Assembly (NCBI GenBank): GCA_905250125.1
Contig: CAJNOL010000269.1
Span: 111,534 to 175,533 of the forward strand
Origin: Rotaria sordida
Taxonomy: Eukaryota > Rotifera > Eurotatoria > Philodinida > Philodinidae
Length of the DNA stretch: 64,000 bases
Direction: 5' to 3'
In this document: positions 11,801-25,173 of the stretch, piece by piece
How positions within the stretch are numbered: the first letter of the stretch is position 1
Layout: the number at the start of each line of letters is the position of its first letter
Notes under the pieces: model-generated
The model's database searches: none
Told to the model about the DNA's origin: nothing
Seen by the model: the letters and a program-made list of their open reading frames with translations, nothing else
Translations under genes and position numbers: made by a program

Positions 11801-12330
11801 TTACTGAAAATAGACACAAGGTATGAAATACAATGTTATCAAAAGTCATGAACGGTTCTAGGATTTTCTGCTAAGATTTATACTGATAAAAAGTACTTGA
11901 TATAATAATCGAAATCACTGAGAGATGCAGTGGTCACAATAATTGGCCCAACGGTGAAGCAGATGAACACATTAAAAATCTAAGATGAAGATCAGTTTGT
12001 TTTTTGCTTAACTTAGACGTCTCTAAGATAATGACGGCTAAAGGTATCAAAAAAACCGATCTTCATCGTCTAGACTGGTTACCGGTGAAACAATGACGGT
12101 GAACTAATGATTGATTGTCATTGTGGCATCTCTAAAATCAGCCATTCAAAAGTCCAAGCCCACATATCTTTCGAGAAGCTAAATAACATCGAATTTCATA
12201 AGAATATATTCCTAATTTTTTTATACTTTTCGTGTGTCATATGAAAATCTGACAAAAAAGAAACAAATCATAATACACATTTTAACTCAAAAAAAAAAGA
12301 AACTATTTAATAGAATTATTGAAAGATCTA
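8833..12330. other. Gene-poor region with scattered telomere-like motifs
   Basis: No convincing coding sequence was found; the open frames are short, A+T-driven and unlike known proteins. Isolated GGGTGTGGGTGTAATT (about 9735) echoes the end of the main repeat tract (8028-8041), and C-rich CACATCCACACCCCACACTC lies near 11422. The region may be subtelomeric or a graveyard of decayed sequence. Confidence 0.5.
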
Positions 12331-13798
12331 TTACGATTTCAATTTTCGCGGTCCTTGACATGCATTTTCATTCCACCAGGCATCCATATCATCGATTACA
12401 TTTGGTGTTGAATCAAGATGTAACCGTAAACAAAGATCACAGAATGGTGAGAAAAATTGCGTTATACCCCATACATAATCTTTTTTCCATGAAAAATATG
12501 ATAAATATTTCTCTTTATTATCACGTGTTTGTTTAAGATATTGAGCTAAAGAAAGTACATTAGGAAAGTCATTTATATCTATAAAACCAGATGATGGAAT
12601 AAAATAAGAATAATTTGTTCGTCCATAAACAACAGGTACAATTGGATATTCAAGTGTAGAAAAGAATTTTTCCGCTATTAAAGAAAAATAATTCCTGTTT
12701 TGTTTTTCTTTTTGTAAAATGTGATCTTTATACATACTTGTATAATCTGTACAAAGAGTGTTTTCAAAACTAAGAAAAAAATAATATTTTTTCGCAATAA
12801 ATTCACGACAATCAACATTTTCAGGACATTTTTCACCACATCGTCCATAAATTTGAACATCAATGTAACGTTTTAATTTGTTTATAAACATTAAACGTCC
12901 ACTTCTACCACCACAATTTGATATTAATGCAGCAACTGTACCTAAATTTTTATTCGCTAATATTTCATCTGAAAGTTGATGATCAGATTTTTTAAAATTT
13001 AAATTAAGATTTTTTATTGCATTTTCTTTTAATATAAATTGATAATAATCACTTGATTTATGTATATAAGCATTTCTTGAATAATATGATGCTATTATAT
13101 GAGATTTAAATCGATATGTCATTGTCCAATTAAAAAATCCTTTATAAGAGTTTAGCTTAGGTGTATATGTTGGTGATTCCCACAGAACAAATACAAAACG
13201 TTGATATGGACGACGATTTTTTTCTGCTTGTTTTTTATTAATATGATCACGTATATGATAGACAACAGCATCAGCTTGTGAAAAAAGTTTTTTATCAATT
13301 GTTATTTCACAATAATGAGCCAAATATGGACATAAAAGGTGTGTCACTAAAAATCATGAATAAATTTTTTTTTTTTATCATTTTATGTAGTAGATTTTTC
13401 TTTTTACTAGGTTCTTGTGATGATTTTTCTCTTGTATGTAAACCCCATGTTTCATCACCAAAAAATTCATTTCCTAATAAAATAAGTTTTGATATATTTC
13501 TTAATGATGATAAATTTTGAGTATAAATATGTATAGGTAAATAAGGATGATAAGGTGAAAGACGAGATTGAAATAATGGTTGTGAAAATTGTAAATTAAT
13601 TTTCCACATATTTTCTTTTTCTTTAATAATATTAGATATTAAATCAACATTGTTATGAGAATTTGATGATATTGACCAATCTATTTGTACTAATTGTAAG
13701 TTATAAAAATATGAATTAGTAGATAATAAATATAATATAGTTGTACCAATAATAATCAAACAGAAATTTAAAAAACATTTTGGATATTTGATTGATTG
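12331..13798 (-). CDS. Alpha-(1,3)-fucosyltransferase, GT10 family (first exon unresolved)
   Basis: Transfers fucose from GDP-fucose to glycans in the Golgi (known of the family). Two exons are clear on the minus strand: about 13798-13408 and 13346-12331, joined across a 61-nt intron to give residues M-THLLCPYLAHYC at the junction. A short hydrophobic segment (CFLNFCLIIIGTTILYLL) near the N-terminus fits the type II membrane anchor. The catalytic domain shows ADAVVYHIRD, FVFVLWESP, SNCGGRSGR, then DVQIYGRCG, and the GT10 donor-site motif FFLSFENTLCTDYTS, where families usually have ENS-C-DYVTEK; the TEK part is altered here. PVVYGRTNY and SSGFIDINDFPN follow. The stop is TAA at 12333-12331. 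An acceptor-like AG sits near 13799, and no in-frame ATG follows it in this exon, so a small upstream exon with the start is missing from my model. Confidence 0.88.
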
Positions 13799-13802
13799 GT
13801 GC

Positions 13803-16800
13803 CTAAAAAATAAAATAAATAATACGATTGTAATTTTCAGTATTAATTTTAATGTTAATATTATTGAAGTATAACAACAAGATACATCCTACTCAATATA
13901 TCGTTATTTGATCACTTCTATTATTGTTTTAAATCAAAGATATATCCATCTTGAAAAGGATTTACTTTGTTACATGTACTATAAGAAGAATAAAAAAGAT
14001 ATTAATTTTCAAGTAGTCAGTGAAATATGCTCGTTTGTTATATTTATTCTATGTAGCAGGTAACTATCGTCATGAAATGAATGTATGACTCATTCAAATG
14101 AAAAAAAAATCGACATAGATCTTGACAAAATTCTTAGTTCTATCTATTAATTTGGAGAGAAAACTTCTTCTAGAATATTAATACAATAGATAAATAAAGC
14201 ATATTTTCATATGAAAATATCATTTCGACTTACTTTGTTTGTAGATGAGTTGACATTGAAAATTCTTAATAAACCAATTATGTTCTAATTTATATTAACA
14301 ATGATCAGTCTTATCCTATTGTGTATTGAGTTAAATATATACTGTTGGTAGTGTTTATGATGTGATTTCGATAAGACACATTTGAATTATTTTTACTGCG
14401 AAAAAAACTTACGTTTTATCTAAATTAATGGAATAAAGTTCATTTCTCATCTTGATAAGGAAAGAGTAGATCTAAATAAAACCTGAAACGACAGATTAAA
14501 ATAAAATGTGTCGTATTTATGTGTCATAGTCTATCTACGAAGCATTCATTCACTGGTTTGTTTTACGCGTACAGTTACATACATTGACTCAATTTTACAT
14601 ACTGAACTTGCACATTTTCGTATGTGCTTTTTTCTAGATTATTTCTTGAGTAGTCATTATTCTAGAGCACGTTAAGAGATCGATTAATAATTGAGAATGA
14701 ACAGCTACGAATCATTGGTGTTATTAATTTGAATTAAATTGAAAAATTAGTAATTATTCAATTTTGCAGAAAAATAACACACGTCCCGAAGACTAGACTC
14801 AAATTAAATTTTTATAATATGCCACACATTGAGTCACAAAGTGCGACACATGTGACATATTTTATGTTAATGTGCAATCATGCGTTTCATTTCGTAATAA
14901 ATTTTCTATTGAAGTCAGAATTGTTAGCAGAGTATCAACTGAATAGTTTAGTGAGAATTTGATACTTTATGTATTTAATAAGCTGTTATATAAAATGTGA
15001 TACATATTAGTTAGTGTGTACGTGAAGAACAATGCTCTTGAGAAAAAACTCGAGATGAGGAAGATGGAGTAACAGAATGCAACAAAAAAAAAGTTTATGC
15101 TGAATGTAAGACATGACAAATGTACTGTTTATTCATTCGGCATTCTCTATTTACTAGTGATTGCAACGTCAAATGATGGTTACGCTTCATTTCGCTTCTC
15201 ACTATGAATCGTTTTTAGTGTCCATCTTGTGTTTTTATTCTTCTGTTCTCTTATGTAACAACTGTATGAGGATGTGTTCGTAATAATATAAACTCAATTG
15301 GAGCAATCAATAGCTTACTTAATAATTATAATTGTCAAGAATGATAACAATCCTTCTCTTCCAGCTCATCACTGTAGTCATCTATTGTATGAATGTAATG
15401 TATATTATTTGTTGATTTCCTTAGCTGCTTGACAGACTACGTGATGTATGGTATCTCATTTGAACTAGAACATCTGACAAGATGAGCCCAACGACATTAA
15501 AGGAACAGTATAATATGGATGATGAAGTCAATGATTTACTAAAAGAAAGCAGAAAATGAATAGATAGTTGGCAAAAGAAAAAAAAAAGAATGGACGAAAG
15601 AAAAAAAAAAGAAAAGTTACATCATCTATCGATCATATAGTCAATTTTAATGTTACTTTAAAGTAACCCTGATTAAATAAGCACGGTTATAAACAACCGT
15701 ATACGGAGAAATATGACGATATACGTGGTTTAGTATTACGAACGTATATTCTTGAGTCGTATATAGAGAAATGTGGTGATTTATATCGACTCCATATTTG
15801 TCGATCTGAAAGTTAGAATAGATTTTCTGTATACTGTATTTTGTATAATGTATTTTTTCTGCCTTATTAAATAATATAAAACGATGTCTTTTTATATTCT
15901 GAATATTTGTATAGTTATCTCTTCGATTGAATTTTATTCAATAGTAAATCTTATTATTCCGCATATTTATTCCTAATATGAGAAAAACATAAAGATAGAT
16001 TGTATCAAAATGTATGTCAATAAGAATAGATAACAGATAGAAATTATTTCTCTATGTTATATTTATTGAATAGTTGGTTAGTCGTCATGTCGTATAGAAT
16101 GGTTCGTAAACAACTTACAAACGACGAAAATTGGTTACCCTCAGATTAATCATTTACGATGCATCACAGAGCAGAGAAATACAGTGATAAATGATGTTTG
16201 TTATGATCATTGTAAGTGGTGATTCACCTTCAATTCTTCCCTTGATCTTTCTCTCTCTTTTGTTTTTCTTCGTTTATCGTTCTTATTATTGTTGTTTCTT
16301 TCTTTCTTTCTTTCTTCTCTGATCCCTCTTTGCAATCTTTTATGTTATATATATATGTACGCTGATTTAAGGACATTTATTCATAAAAAATAAACGAAAT
16401 TAAAGTTTGTTGAAACGAGTTAACACAATCATCTTTAACATTACAGTAGACATGATTAGCAATGCAATTGCCGTTTTCATATCGTACATTTGTTCGTATT
16501 ACCGCTAATATATTGGTAGTAGATTGGTGTTTAAGTATCAAACTCGAGTTACATAGGTTCTTCTAAATGTTTCACAACATTTTTACACTGAATTACAAAC
16601 ATGTCTTAAAACTATTGCTGCACAACTTTTGATGATCTTATTTATAATTACTAACGTAAGAGACAGTAGTGAAATACTTCTCTCGAGCATTTCGCGTAGA
16701 TTGAAATAGAATTCAATCTTGTTTTTCTTTAATTTTGTTAGTTTTTGTTGATGTGAAGCTCTAAATCACTTTTCTGGATTTATTTCATAAATCAATCGAT

Positions 16801-17596
16801 AGATTTTATTAGAATCTCATCGGTTTTTACCATTTACGGGAAGAATTGAACCGTTTTATAGCTGTTTCCGACGGCTAAAATGATCGTCGTAGGTTAACTC
16901 TAAAATCAATTCTAATCACGAATTCTTTTGGTGATCAATAAACATACAGGCAGACACAGAATGACTGTGCCATTTTTGAAAGTTATAAGATATATTTCTA
17001 CCTTTATTCGATTAATAAGAAATATTTGCCTTTGAATATCTGGAAAAATCAAATATTCCAAATATCTAATAAATCAATTTAATCAATCACTTGTAGCATG
17101 CTTGTATGGTTCCTTTATCCCTAATTGAATGTATATGAATATACTGCACATGGTTGCAATTATTTGCTTGTTTATTCATAATCACAAAACAAACTTATCT
17201 TTTTATAATGAATGCCATTCACCAAATGATAATTGATGGTGCAAAAGAAGTTATCTTTTTTGTCATGCTCTTCATTCGTGCTTAATGCACTAACAATATA
17301 TATATATATATATATATACGAATACAAACAATAATAATAATAATTGTTATTTTTATTTGACTATTAAGGACATTGTTTTTTAATGTATGAGGATGTCATC
17401 AATCAAACCTTTGTCAGGTACAAAGCTAGAAAAAATAATAATTAATAAATAAAAAAAAATATAATTATGAATCTGCTAAAAAAAGGTATGTGGACATGTT
17501 TTGTTTTTCTATGGAATAAAAAGGTATACAATACACACGCACACACACATAGTTTTATAAATGTTTATATATTAAACGGAAGAATTGTTTATTTTA
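13803..17596. other. Intergenic, no gene recognised; simple repeats
   Basis: A 3.8-kb A+T-rich stretch between the fucosyltransferase 5' side and the tektin 3' end. It holds a (TTCT)n run near 16300-16315, a (TA)n run at about 17299-17320 and an ATA/TAA run near 17330-17345. An ACCGTATACGG motif near 15700 resembles, in inverted form, the sequence near 6530-6590 in permease intron 4. The missing first exon of the fucosyltransferase may lie at the left end. Confidence 0.4.
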
Positions 17597-20335
17597 TTAT
17601 GCATTATAACCAAGTAGTCGTTGAACACTTGGATAACGCATTCGAATTGCCATACTTTTTTGTTGATCAATATAGAGACTATTTTTTTTCATTTCAATTT
17701 CTTTTACAAGTATTTGATGATCATCACGAAGTTTTTTCCAATTTGATTCAGCTTCACGTAATTCTCCTGTAAGACTATCAACTGATTGTGATAATTGATA
17801 AACTTCACCGACCAAACTTGAATAAAAAATAGATGATAATTAATTTTTTAAATTAAAAAGAAAAATAATATGCTTACTGATCTTGAGCTGGATCATGACA
17901 TGATTCAATACCAGGTCGAGCACGACGATCATTCAAACGAGTTTGAGCTACCTTAAGTGGTGCTTCTTTAGCACGTATTGAAGCACGAAGCATATCAATT
18001 TTTTTCTCATTATCAGCAATAGCTTTTAATGTCTAAATTAAAAACAAAAGAATATATTTTTTATATATCAATAAAATCTTCTTCTTTTTCGTTTATTACT
18101 TCACGATTATTCTGAATCATTTTTTGCATTGCATCAGACATTTCAGAAATACGTCGTGCAAATTCTGTTTCAACAACATCAGCTTGTTCACGCATATCAC
18201 GTGAAATATCACTAAGTATACTATCAATCAATGCACGTAATTGTATTGAAGCCATAAGTTGATTTTGACCATTAACAATATTATCATGAGAATTTTGTGC
18301 CCAAGATTCAGGTGTTGATTGACTGAATAGAAATAAATATAAAATTATGATGAATGTAAAAAAAGAAAGATATTATATTCGATTATATTTACTTGTCATA
18401 ATGTCGAGCAACACCTGGATAAAACATAATATCGACATCTTCATTACGACGATTTGTTGCTTTAGCATCAGCAACAGCTGCTTCCCATTTATTACTCCAA
18501 TCCATTTCAAGATTTTGTTTAGCATTACGATTTGCTCTAGTTTTAGAGAAAAGAAAAAGAAAAATATCTAATGTTTTATGCAATAGAAGTTCAACTATTT
18601 TTTATTTACAAATTTGAAATTTAATGTATTTAAAGTATTTTTCAAAAAACGAACTTAAAACATTATTATATTGTACTATGAAAAGTATAAATTGACTTTC
18701 AATGGGTACCGAAATTATTCAATATGGATTATTTTCAATTTCTTTTGCGCTACCATAAGCACTAGAAAGAGTTCAAATAGTGATATGAATAGAACAAATT
18801 GTATTATAACAAGAATATAAGAAAATAAAAATTATTATCTGTTTCTCAAAGATAGAGACTCTAGAAAATCAAAATCCTAATTTTTCAGCACCTAGAACAG
18901 GTAAATGAACTTTTATTTAGACTACATAGAACGATAGAGTAAATAGTTCTCTACAAAATGAAACATCCCTAAGTACTCTACAGCTTTTTTTGGCTGGGAT
19001 ACAATAATTTGATTAATGGTCAAAAAATGGATTTTTTGTAGCAAATAGTAAAAAAATGACTTTAAGGACTTACGTAAGATTGCTGTATCTCAGCAAAAAA
19101 ATGTTGCACAGAACTCGAAGACATCTGAAAAACTATGGTTTTGGTTTTCTGAAATCCCTATCTTTGAGAATTTGATAATAATTTTTGTTTCTTGTATTCT
19201 TATTAGAAATCGTTTTCTCTACTCGAGTCACTATTCGAATTCTTTCTAACACTTATGCTAGCAAAAAAGAATTTAAAAAATAAACCTTATTGAATAATTT
19301 TGGTACCTACTGTCTAGTCTATAATGAAACAAAAAAATTCTATTATTCTTTCTGAAAAAAGTTTTCACCAATGTATTATTAACTATAAGTATCGAAACTC
19401 ATAAAATCTTGTCTAGAATGTGTAATCTCACGCGGATATACATCATGTAGAAATTCTTATTGAATTCAAGTAACTATGTCAAATATATCTTCGTAATTTA
19501 TCTGTAAATACTTAAGTAGAAATCAAAAATAAGAAAATGTTCAAAAATCTGTATATCATAAAAGTGAAAAACTATTTGATTATAACATACTTTTATTTGC
19601 TATAATACGGTGCAGTGTGTTTTTTTTTTTTGATGATCTCATACACAAATAATAAGTGATGTAAAATAGAATATATTGACCACAAACAATCTTCTGTTTA
19701 CCTAATTTGTTGTTCAGCAGTCATAATTGTTTGCCGTAAAAGATTTTGTACATTATTAATAATTTCAACTTCTTTTAGTAGAGCAACTTCAACTGCATCA
19801 CAAACACGATCTTCACCATAACGGCGATCACGATTAGCCAAAGATTCAGTTGCAATATGAAGTGGAGCTTCAGTTGCATCCAATGAATTCGTTAAACGTT
19901 TCTTTTGTGCTATTAACAAATCAGTTTCATTACGTACATCTTCAATCATACGATTAAGTTCAAATTTCCAAAAATTAACATCATGTAATCTTTAATGATA
20001 AACATATAAATAAAAATAAAAATAAGTTTTTCTTAAGAAAAAAAACAACAACACAAAATCGGATTTACCAACCGTTGTTGTAATTTTTTTGTTGATAAAG
20101 CTTGTGTTTGTTGTGAAAGTGTAAGTGTTTCATTCTCAGTTCGTGTTGCTTGCCAACGTTGTTTTTCTGATAAATCACGATCAGTAAATGATTGATGATA
20201 TTTAGCATAATTATTTTCATGCCATTCATTTGGATTGTATTTATTTGAACGAAAACCAACAGTAGATATACCTATACTAGATCCTGTTTGTCCACGATAA
20301 CTAGGATCAAATTCATATTTTTCTGTTGACAACAT
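17597..20335 (-). CDS. TEKT: Tektin (ciliary/flagellar microtubule protein)
   Basis: Tektins are coiled-coil filament proteins attached to axonemal doublet microtubules. Six minus-strand exons keep frame: 20335-20073, 19989-19702, 18536-18393, 18322-18100, 18032-17878 and 17816-17597, giving 430 residues, the normal tektin length. Hallmarks are FRSNKYNPNEWHENNYAKY near residue 30, NFWKFELNRMIEDVRNETD, the heptad-rich central rods with ATEAPL and AKEAPLKVAQTRLNDR, then RARPGIESCHDPAQD (family RPN-ELCRD nonapeptide region), and the C-terminal NSLYIDQQKSM-RYPSVQRLLGY. The end is closest in feel to tektin-3/4, but the subtype is uncertain. Exon 1 uses the less common donor GTTGGT; a nearby GTAAAT donor would break the frame. 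Intron 3, at 1,165 nt, carries a foldback element. The start ATG follows an A-rich stretch. Confidence 0.92.
18705..19307. mobile_element. MITE family A copy in tektin intron 3 (about 600 bp)
   Basis: Inverted ends GGTACC(G/A)AAATTATTCAATA at 18705 and 19307 continue inward as a long imperfect inverted repeat for about 200 bp: TAAGCACTAGAAAGAGTTC against TAAGTGTTAGAAAGAATTC, and AAAAATTATTATC followed by TCTCAAAGATAG. TA follows the right end; the left flank is TG. The core carries GATAGAGTAAATAGTTCTCT followed by ACAAAATGAAA. It is related to the elements at 32334 and 50384. No coding capacity was seen. Confidence 0.75.
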
Positions 20336-21805
20336 CTTTTCTTTTTTTTTCCAACACGAAATACTGAATTGATTTGTTTCTCGAGCATGAGTTGAAACAT
20401 TACCTATCGACAAACATTTACAGCTGACGTTGTCAAGCAACAGACCTATAAGAGAAAAGTTATGATGAAATATATTTATTATATATGTAGATGACATCTA
20501 CAAACGGTTAACGAGAGTCACATGTCTGAATAAAACAAAAAAATAAAAAAAAATTAGTTACCTAGATTTTGATAAAACAATCAAAATGTTTTTTTTTTAT
20601 GTTGTTAAGAAGAACTTTGAGAATGAATTTTTCAAAGATGTCTTTTGAAGCAAATCATAAGATCAAGATATAAATTAGATACATAAACGTTGACACACAC
20701 ATTTTTCTTTTTGTCATGGTTAAAGAATTTTGATTTGTAAATCTCATGCAAACCAATTCTTTTTTATTTCACATTCATAATAAAACGATGGAAAAATTCT
20801 CATAAACAATTCAAAAAAATTCTTATGAATTTTATGTTACTTGTATCTTTGTCACTATAAGAGATAGAAAACTCAAATTTTAAGTGTGGAGTAGATCTAA
20901 ATGTCTATAAATATCAGCCTATTCTATCGAAAAACAACATATAAGAAAAGAATACTAATTGAAAGAAATCAAAACTTGTTAGATACTCTTTATATATTAA
21001 AATCAATGAGCAGATTCCAAGGAAAAAGAAAATTTTAAAAAAATAGTCTTTTTTTAAATGCTTTTAAATTCAATTGTTGAAACTAAAATTAGATCATATA
21101 AATGCAATTATTTGATTATATGACATCAACAAATTACGAATATAAGATTTTTGTAACTGCATTGAAGATCACTACAGATTTAAATCACATTTAGTTATTT
21201 TTCTAAATGTTGTAAAATAATGTTTGAGATCATTCCTGAAAAATGATCATCTTTATGACTTGTCAAAATAGAAATTTTGATTGTTCAGCTAATCATTTGT
21301 TTCTTGTATCATATTCTCATTTGAAAATTTACATTATCGATGAGTTCATCTTTATATGTTATTTACAATAAGAGAAAATCAATGAAAAATAAAACACTGC
21401 ATCTGATATACGTAAATAAAATCTAAAATCATTGCAGAAATAAAATTACAAAACTATGCCGTTTGAAGATAGATAAGCTTTGCATATGTAGAAGCAATTA
21501 ATACATATAATAAATTATTCGAGAAAGAAGAGTAATAAATCATGTATTTGATTTTAGTTGTATTGATTCTCTAAAAGTTAATAATCACTGATTAAATTGA
21601 ACGAATCAAAAGTTTAGACATATAGAGTATTAGAAGAGTATTACACAGATACGTCGTGTTGAACAACAGTGCAATGAAATAAACATAATCAGAAGATTTT
21701 CATTAAAGAATTCTTAATTAAAGACTTTGTCTATTGATTGGTTGATTAGATTTTTATCGAACAGAAGATAATTAATGAGATTTATAAAATGTTGAATACA
21801 TTAAG
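20336..21805. promoter_or_regulatory. Divergent intergenic region (tektin / CAAX-protein gene)
   Basis: About 1.5 kb separates the tektin start (minus) from the next gene's start (plus), so both promoters should lie here. The sequence is A+T-rich. No TATA box or known factor site stands out, and no coding sequence is visible. Confidence 0.4.
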
Positions 21806-23944
21806 ATGAACTTGAGTTTTCTGTATGACGATAGTGGTATTACATTGCCTACGCCATACGAAAAAGTATGAAATTTTTTAATCGACAAAAGAATTTGATT
21901 AATAACGATTTCTTTTTTTTTCTCTAAATAGAAAAATTCATGGCTTGAATGGTTTCGTTTACGACGAAGAAAACCAAATTCTGAAGAAGAAATCAATGAA
22001 ATTCATGATCTTACTATTAATGTTTATGAATCGATGGATGATCAAGCACGAGCTATTCTTCTTTCTCTATCTAAAATAATTCAAGATGAAGATGAATCCG
22101 TAACAATTGAAGAAAAAATCAAAGCTATTGTTGCAATTGGTCATACACTTTGTTGTGGTATAGATTAACAAAAAAACAAAAAAAATCTTTGAAAATGAAT
22201 TAAAATTTATTTATTTATTTTAAATGATCATATAGCTCATATGCAAGTAAAAAATTCAACACAACTCTATTCAAAATTACTCGTTCGAGCATTGTCTCAT
22301 CAAGATTTACGAATGCGTTTGGCTGCCATGATTGCTATTGCTGAAGCAGCAATTGATAATCTTAGTTTTCAAATGAAAGTAATTCCTATTGATTTGATAA
22401 GACATTTTTTTCGACTCAAGGTAGAGAACATCATAGGATGTGTATCCTATCGGACATTGAAGTCGTCTAATTGATCGTGATCCAATGAAGTTCTGATCGA
22501 GTTGTGAAACTCGTCATAATTTCCCATTATTATCAATAGTAGTCAGAAGTGTAGCTGGCATACCAGCGACTAGTGCTTCGATGAAAAGATTATTTAACTT
22601 AGTTGGATTGACATTTACTGAAAGATGAATACGTTTATCACCAAGTGAAATTAATAACATTCTATTGATTCGTTCGTACAAGAATCTCAAGAAAAAGTAA
22701 TAAAAAGAAAGCTTATCTCTTCTCGTTGTTCATCTGTTAATATTGATTACATTCTGAATCCTATATCTTTATGTTTTTTTTTACTAACGATATGGTTGTC
22801 AAATATTTTTTTTATTGTTCAATTCATTTCTATGGGAAAACATGTTATCAGATTTATTAACATGATTATATTATAAATTAGTTTTGCATAAATAATGTGT
22901 CTATGATATTTAACATCATACCTCATATACAGATACGTTTTTATCTTGTCGAAAATGTAATGAAAAGATCGTCCTTCAGGCTAGATGCAGGCGATTCATT
23001 TGTCCTGCCAGGACGAAGAAAATCGCCCTATGGCATTCCCTGATTGGAAACGTCGCAATAATTCGACAAAAAAATATTCTTCTGTAGATATATATATATA
23101 TCCATTTGTATTTCTTATCTTATGAAGAAAAATTTTTCATCCTTGTAAATTTTAGAAATATTACACAAAAGACTATTTTCTTATTTTATTAAAGCAAAAT
23201 ATGACGATTATTTTTTTACATATCAAAAATATGTATTTGTTTTTCATTGAAAGTAGTTATTCAACTAATAGATTTTATGTGAGTCAGTTCTATTTCGTAT
23301 AATTATTGAAGTAAGATTCGAGTAACTCAATATTTAGAATTGATATTATCTTTTTCTTTCAATAACAGAATAAGCTTATTTCCGGTATAAAACAATTTTC
23401 ATTGAATTTTTTTCTTCAGTTAAATGAGATTGATATAATACCAAAACTATTTGAAATAATGAAAAACTCAATGCCACATGCTGGTCGTGGACTTAACGAT
23501 ATAAATGAACATTCAAAGTTAGTTGCATGGAGTTGTTATACAATTGTCAATATTTGTGCTAATTGTATACCAAATATTCTTCTATTAAAAGGTAGAAAAA
23601 AAAAACAGGATTACAAATGTATTATACATATGTAATTGTTTCTTTTCTTGTTTTTTTTAATATCATAAGATATTGTTCCTAGTGAACTCGAAATTTTAAA
23701 TGACGCTATTCAAATGGAAATTTGGTGTTATGTTTGGCGTGAAAATTATGCTCAAACAATTGTTGAATTTGCTGATAGGAAACTAATTTCTAATATTATA
23801 TGTAACGCTATTCAACCAAAATCATATATATTTGAAAATCATCATGAACAAACATCGAATAGAAGTTCACTGAATAATAACAACCGAAATTCATCAAATC
23901 GTATGTCATCTTCAGTTAATTATCAACGATGTACAATCCTTTAA
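21806..23944 (+). CDS. Unidentified armadillo-like helical protein with CAAX-type C-terminus
   Basis: Five exons keep frame: 21806-21865, 21932-22157, 22236-22378, 23420-23591 and 23670-23944, giving 291 residues. The family is not recognised. It is mostly amphipathic helix, with short segments that look like ARM/HEAT repeats: KIKAIVAIGHTL, DLRMRLAAMIAIAEAAIDNL, and SKLVAWSCYTIVNICANCIP, followed by WCYVWRENYAQTIVEFADR. A Ser/Asn-rich tail ends in Cys-Thr-Ile-Leu. That fits a CAAX prenylation box; a final Leu usually directs geranylgeranylation, so membrane attachment is inferred. Intron 3 is 1,041 nt against 60-80 nt for the others. The gene is divergent from tektin. The start is the first ATG, giving MNLSFLYDDSGITLPTPYEK before the first donor. 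Confidence 0.75.
22990..23027. repeat. GC-richer perfect-like hairpin in an intron
   Basis: GGCGATTCATTTGTCCTG is followed directly by CAGGACGAAGAAAATCGCC, forming an imperfect stem of about 17 bp with almost no loop. It stands out from the A+T-rich intron of the CAAX-protein gene. It may be a transposon tip or a structured RNA; the function is unknown. Confidence 0.5.
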
Positions 23945-25173
23945 TAAATCATTAAAGAGGATTTAAATCCTTCGTTTAACTATGGACATATAAATATAAA
24001 TCAGTGATAATTGATATTAAAACTTAATGAATAATAAATGAACTTGTGTACTTTTTATTAATAGGCAATGTAAAAGTCTTCAAGAGAATGTCGAAATCTA
24101 TTTCTCAACAATGTAACATCGGATTGACTTCGATATTTTCTTGTTTGAAAGAGAAAATTTTGGAGAATATATACTTAAAGAAAAAACTAAACAGTTTTCT
24201 GGAACACTCATTCTTTAGTATCGTTTCGATTCACGTTTCTCATGAAAAATAGAATGAGAAAAAAAATCGTTTCTGCCGGACATTAATGATAAAACAATTT
24301 CATCAATACAGCAAGTAAAAGAAAAAAGAATTTCAAAGAGAAAATCGTATTATTCTTACTAGTCACGGTTAAGATTTCAATTTATTAGAGATATTTACTT
24401 TGTAGTCTATTATTTCTTTCTAGAGATCTCTAAAAAGTAGCTTGTCATGACATTTACTTCATAATCAAGTGTTTAGTTTATGTATCATACTTGAGATTTT
24501 ATTACTCATGAAAGAGTAATTGTTCTTATATATAAATACTCTACATACATTTGTTTGAATATAGCATCAAAAAGATTATTTTAATATGTATATATTTAAT
24601 CGGAATTTTTTTATTAAACATAAACAAAACATTGAAGAGAAAAAAATGATTTAAAAATGACGCCGACATTTTCTATCAGATAATTTGAGCATCTTACTTT
24701 TTTTCTTAGGAATCAAATTCAAATCTTTTGAAAAAAAAATAACTCTTTCATTTTCATCGCTCTTTTTCTTTTTATTGATTTACCTTATGAAACTTCTTTG
24801 AATTAATCTCCAAACAATTACTTATTCCTAAGTCAAAGATTATTATTATCAGTTATATAATATAATCAAACAAGAAAACAACGCCATCTATAAAGAAGAT
24901 TTTTATTAGATAAAACTACATTTTTTAAAATTCTTTCTTCAACTTCTTTTCTTTTTCTTAACAATTCATATGATTTTTAATATAATTCTATAAATAATTT
25001 TCAAATCCAATAATAGATCTTAATCAATGTGAAATGATTCATTTTGTTATTGCGAGGTCAAATGAGATTGAATCGATCAAATTTAAGCAACGAAATTGAG
25101 TTTTGTTTTGTATTTATTTAACATTTCTTCCTAGATGAAACGAAATCTTACTTAAAAAATTTTTAAAAAAACA
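23945..25173. other. Intergenic, no gene recognised
   Basis: A 1.2-kb A+T-rich gap. Near its right end a pyrimidine run ends in CCTAG (25131-25134), followed by a six-codon upstream open frame (ATG from 25135 to TAA) and then the scaffold-gene ATG at 25174. The site resembles a splice or trans-splice acceptor. Confidence 0.4.

Noticed and set aside
20065-20259. Second open frame overlapping tektin exon 1
   Set aside because: It is a +1 shadow of the tektin frame, which carries the conserved WHENNY segment.
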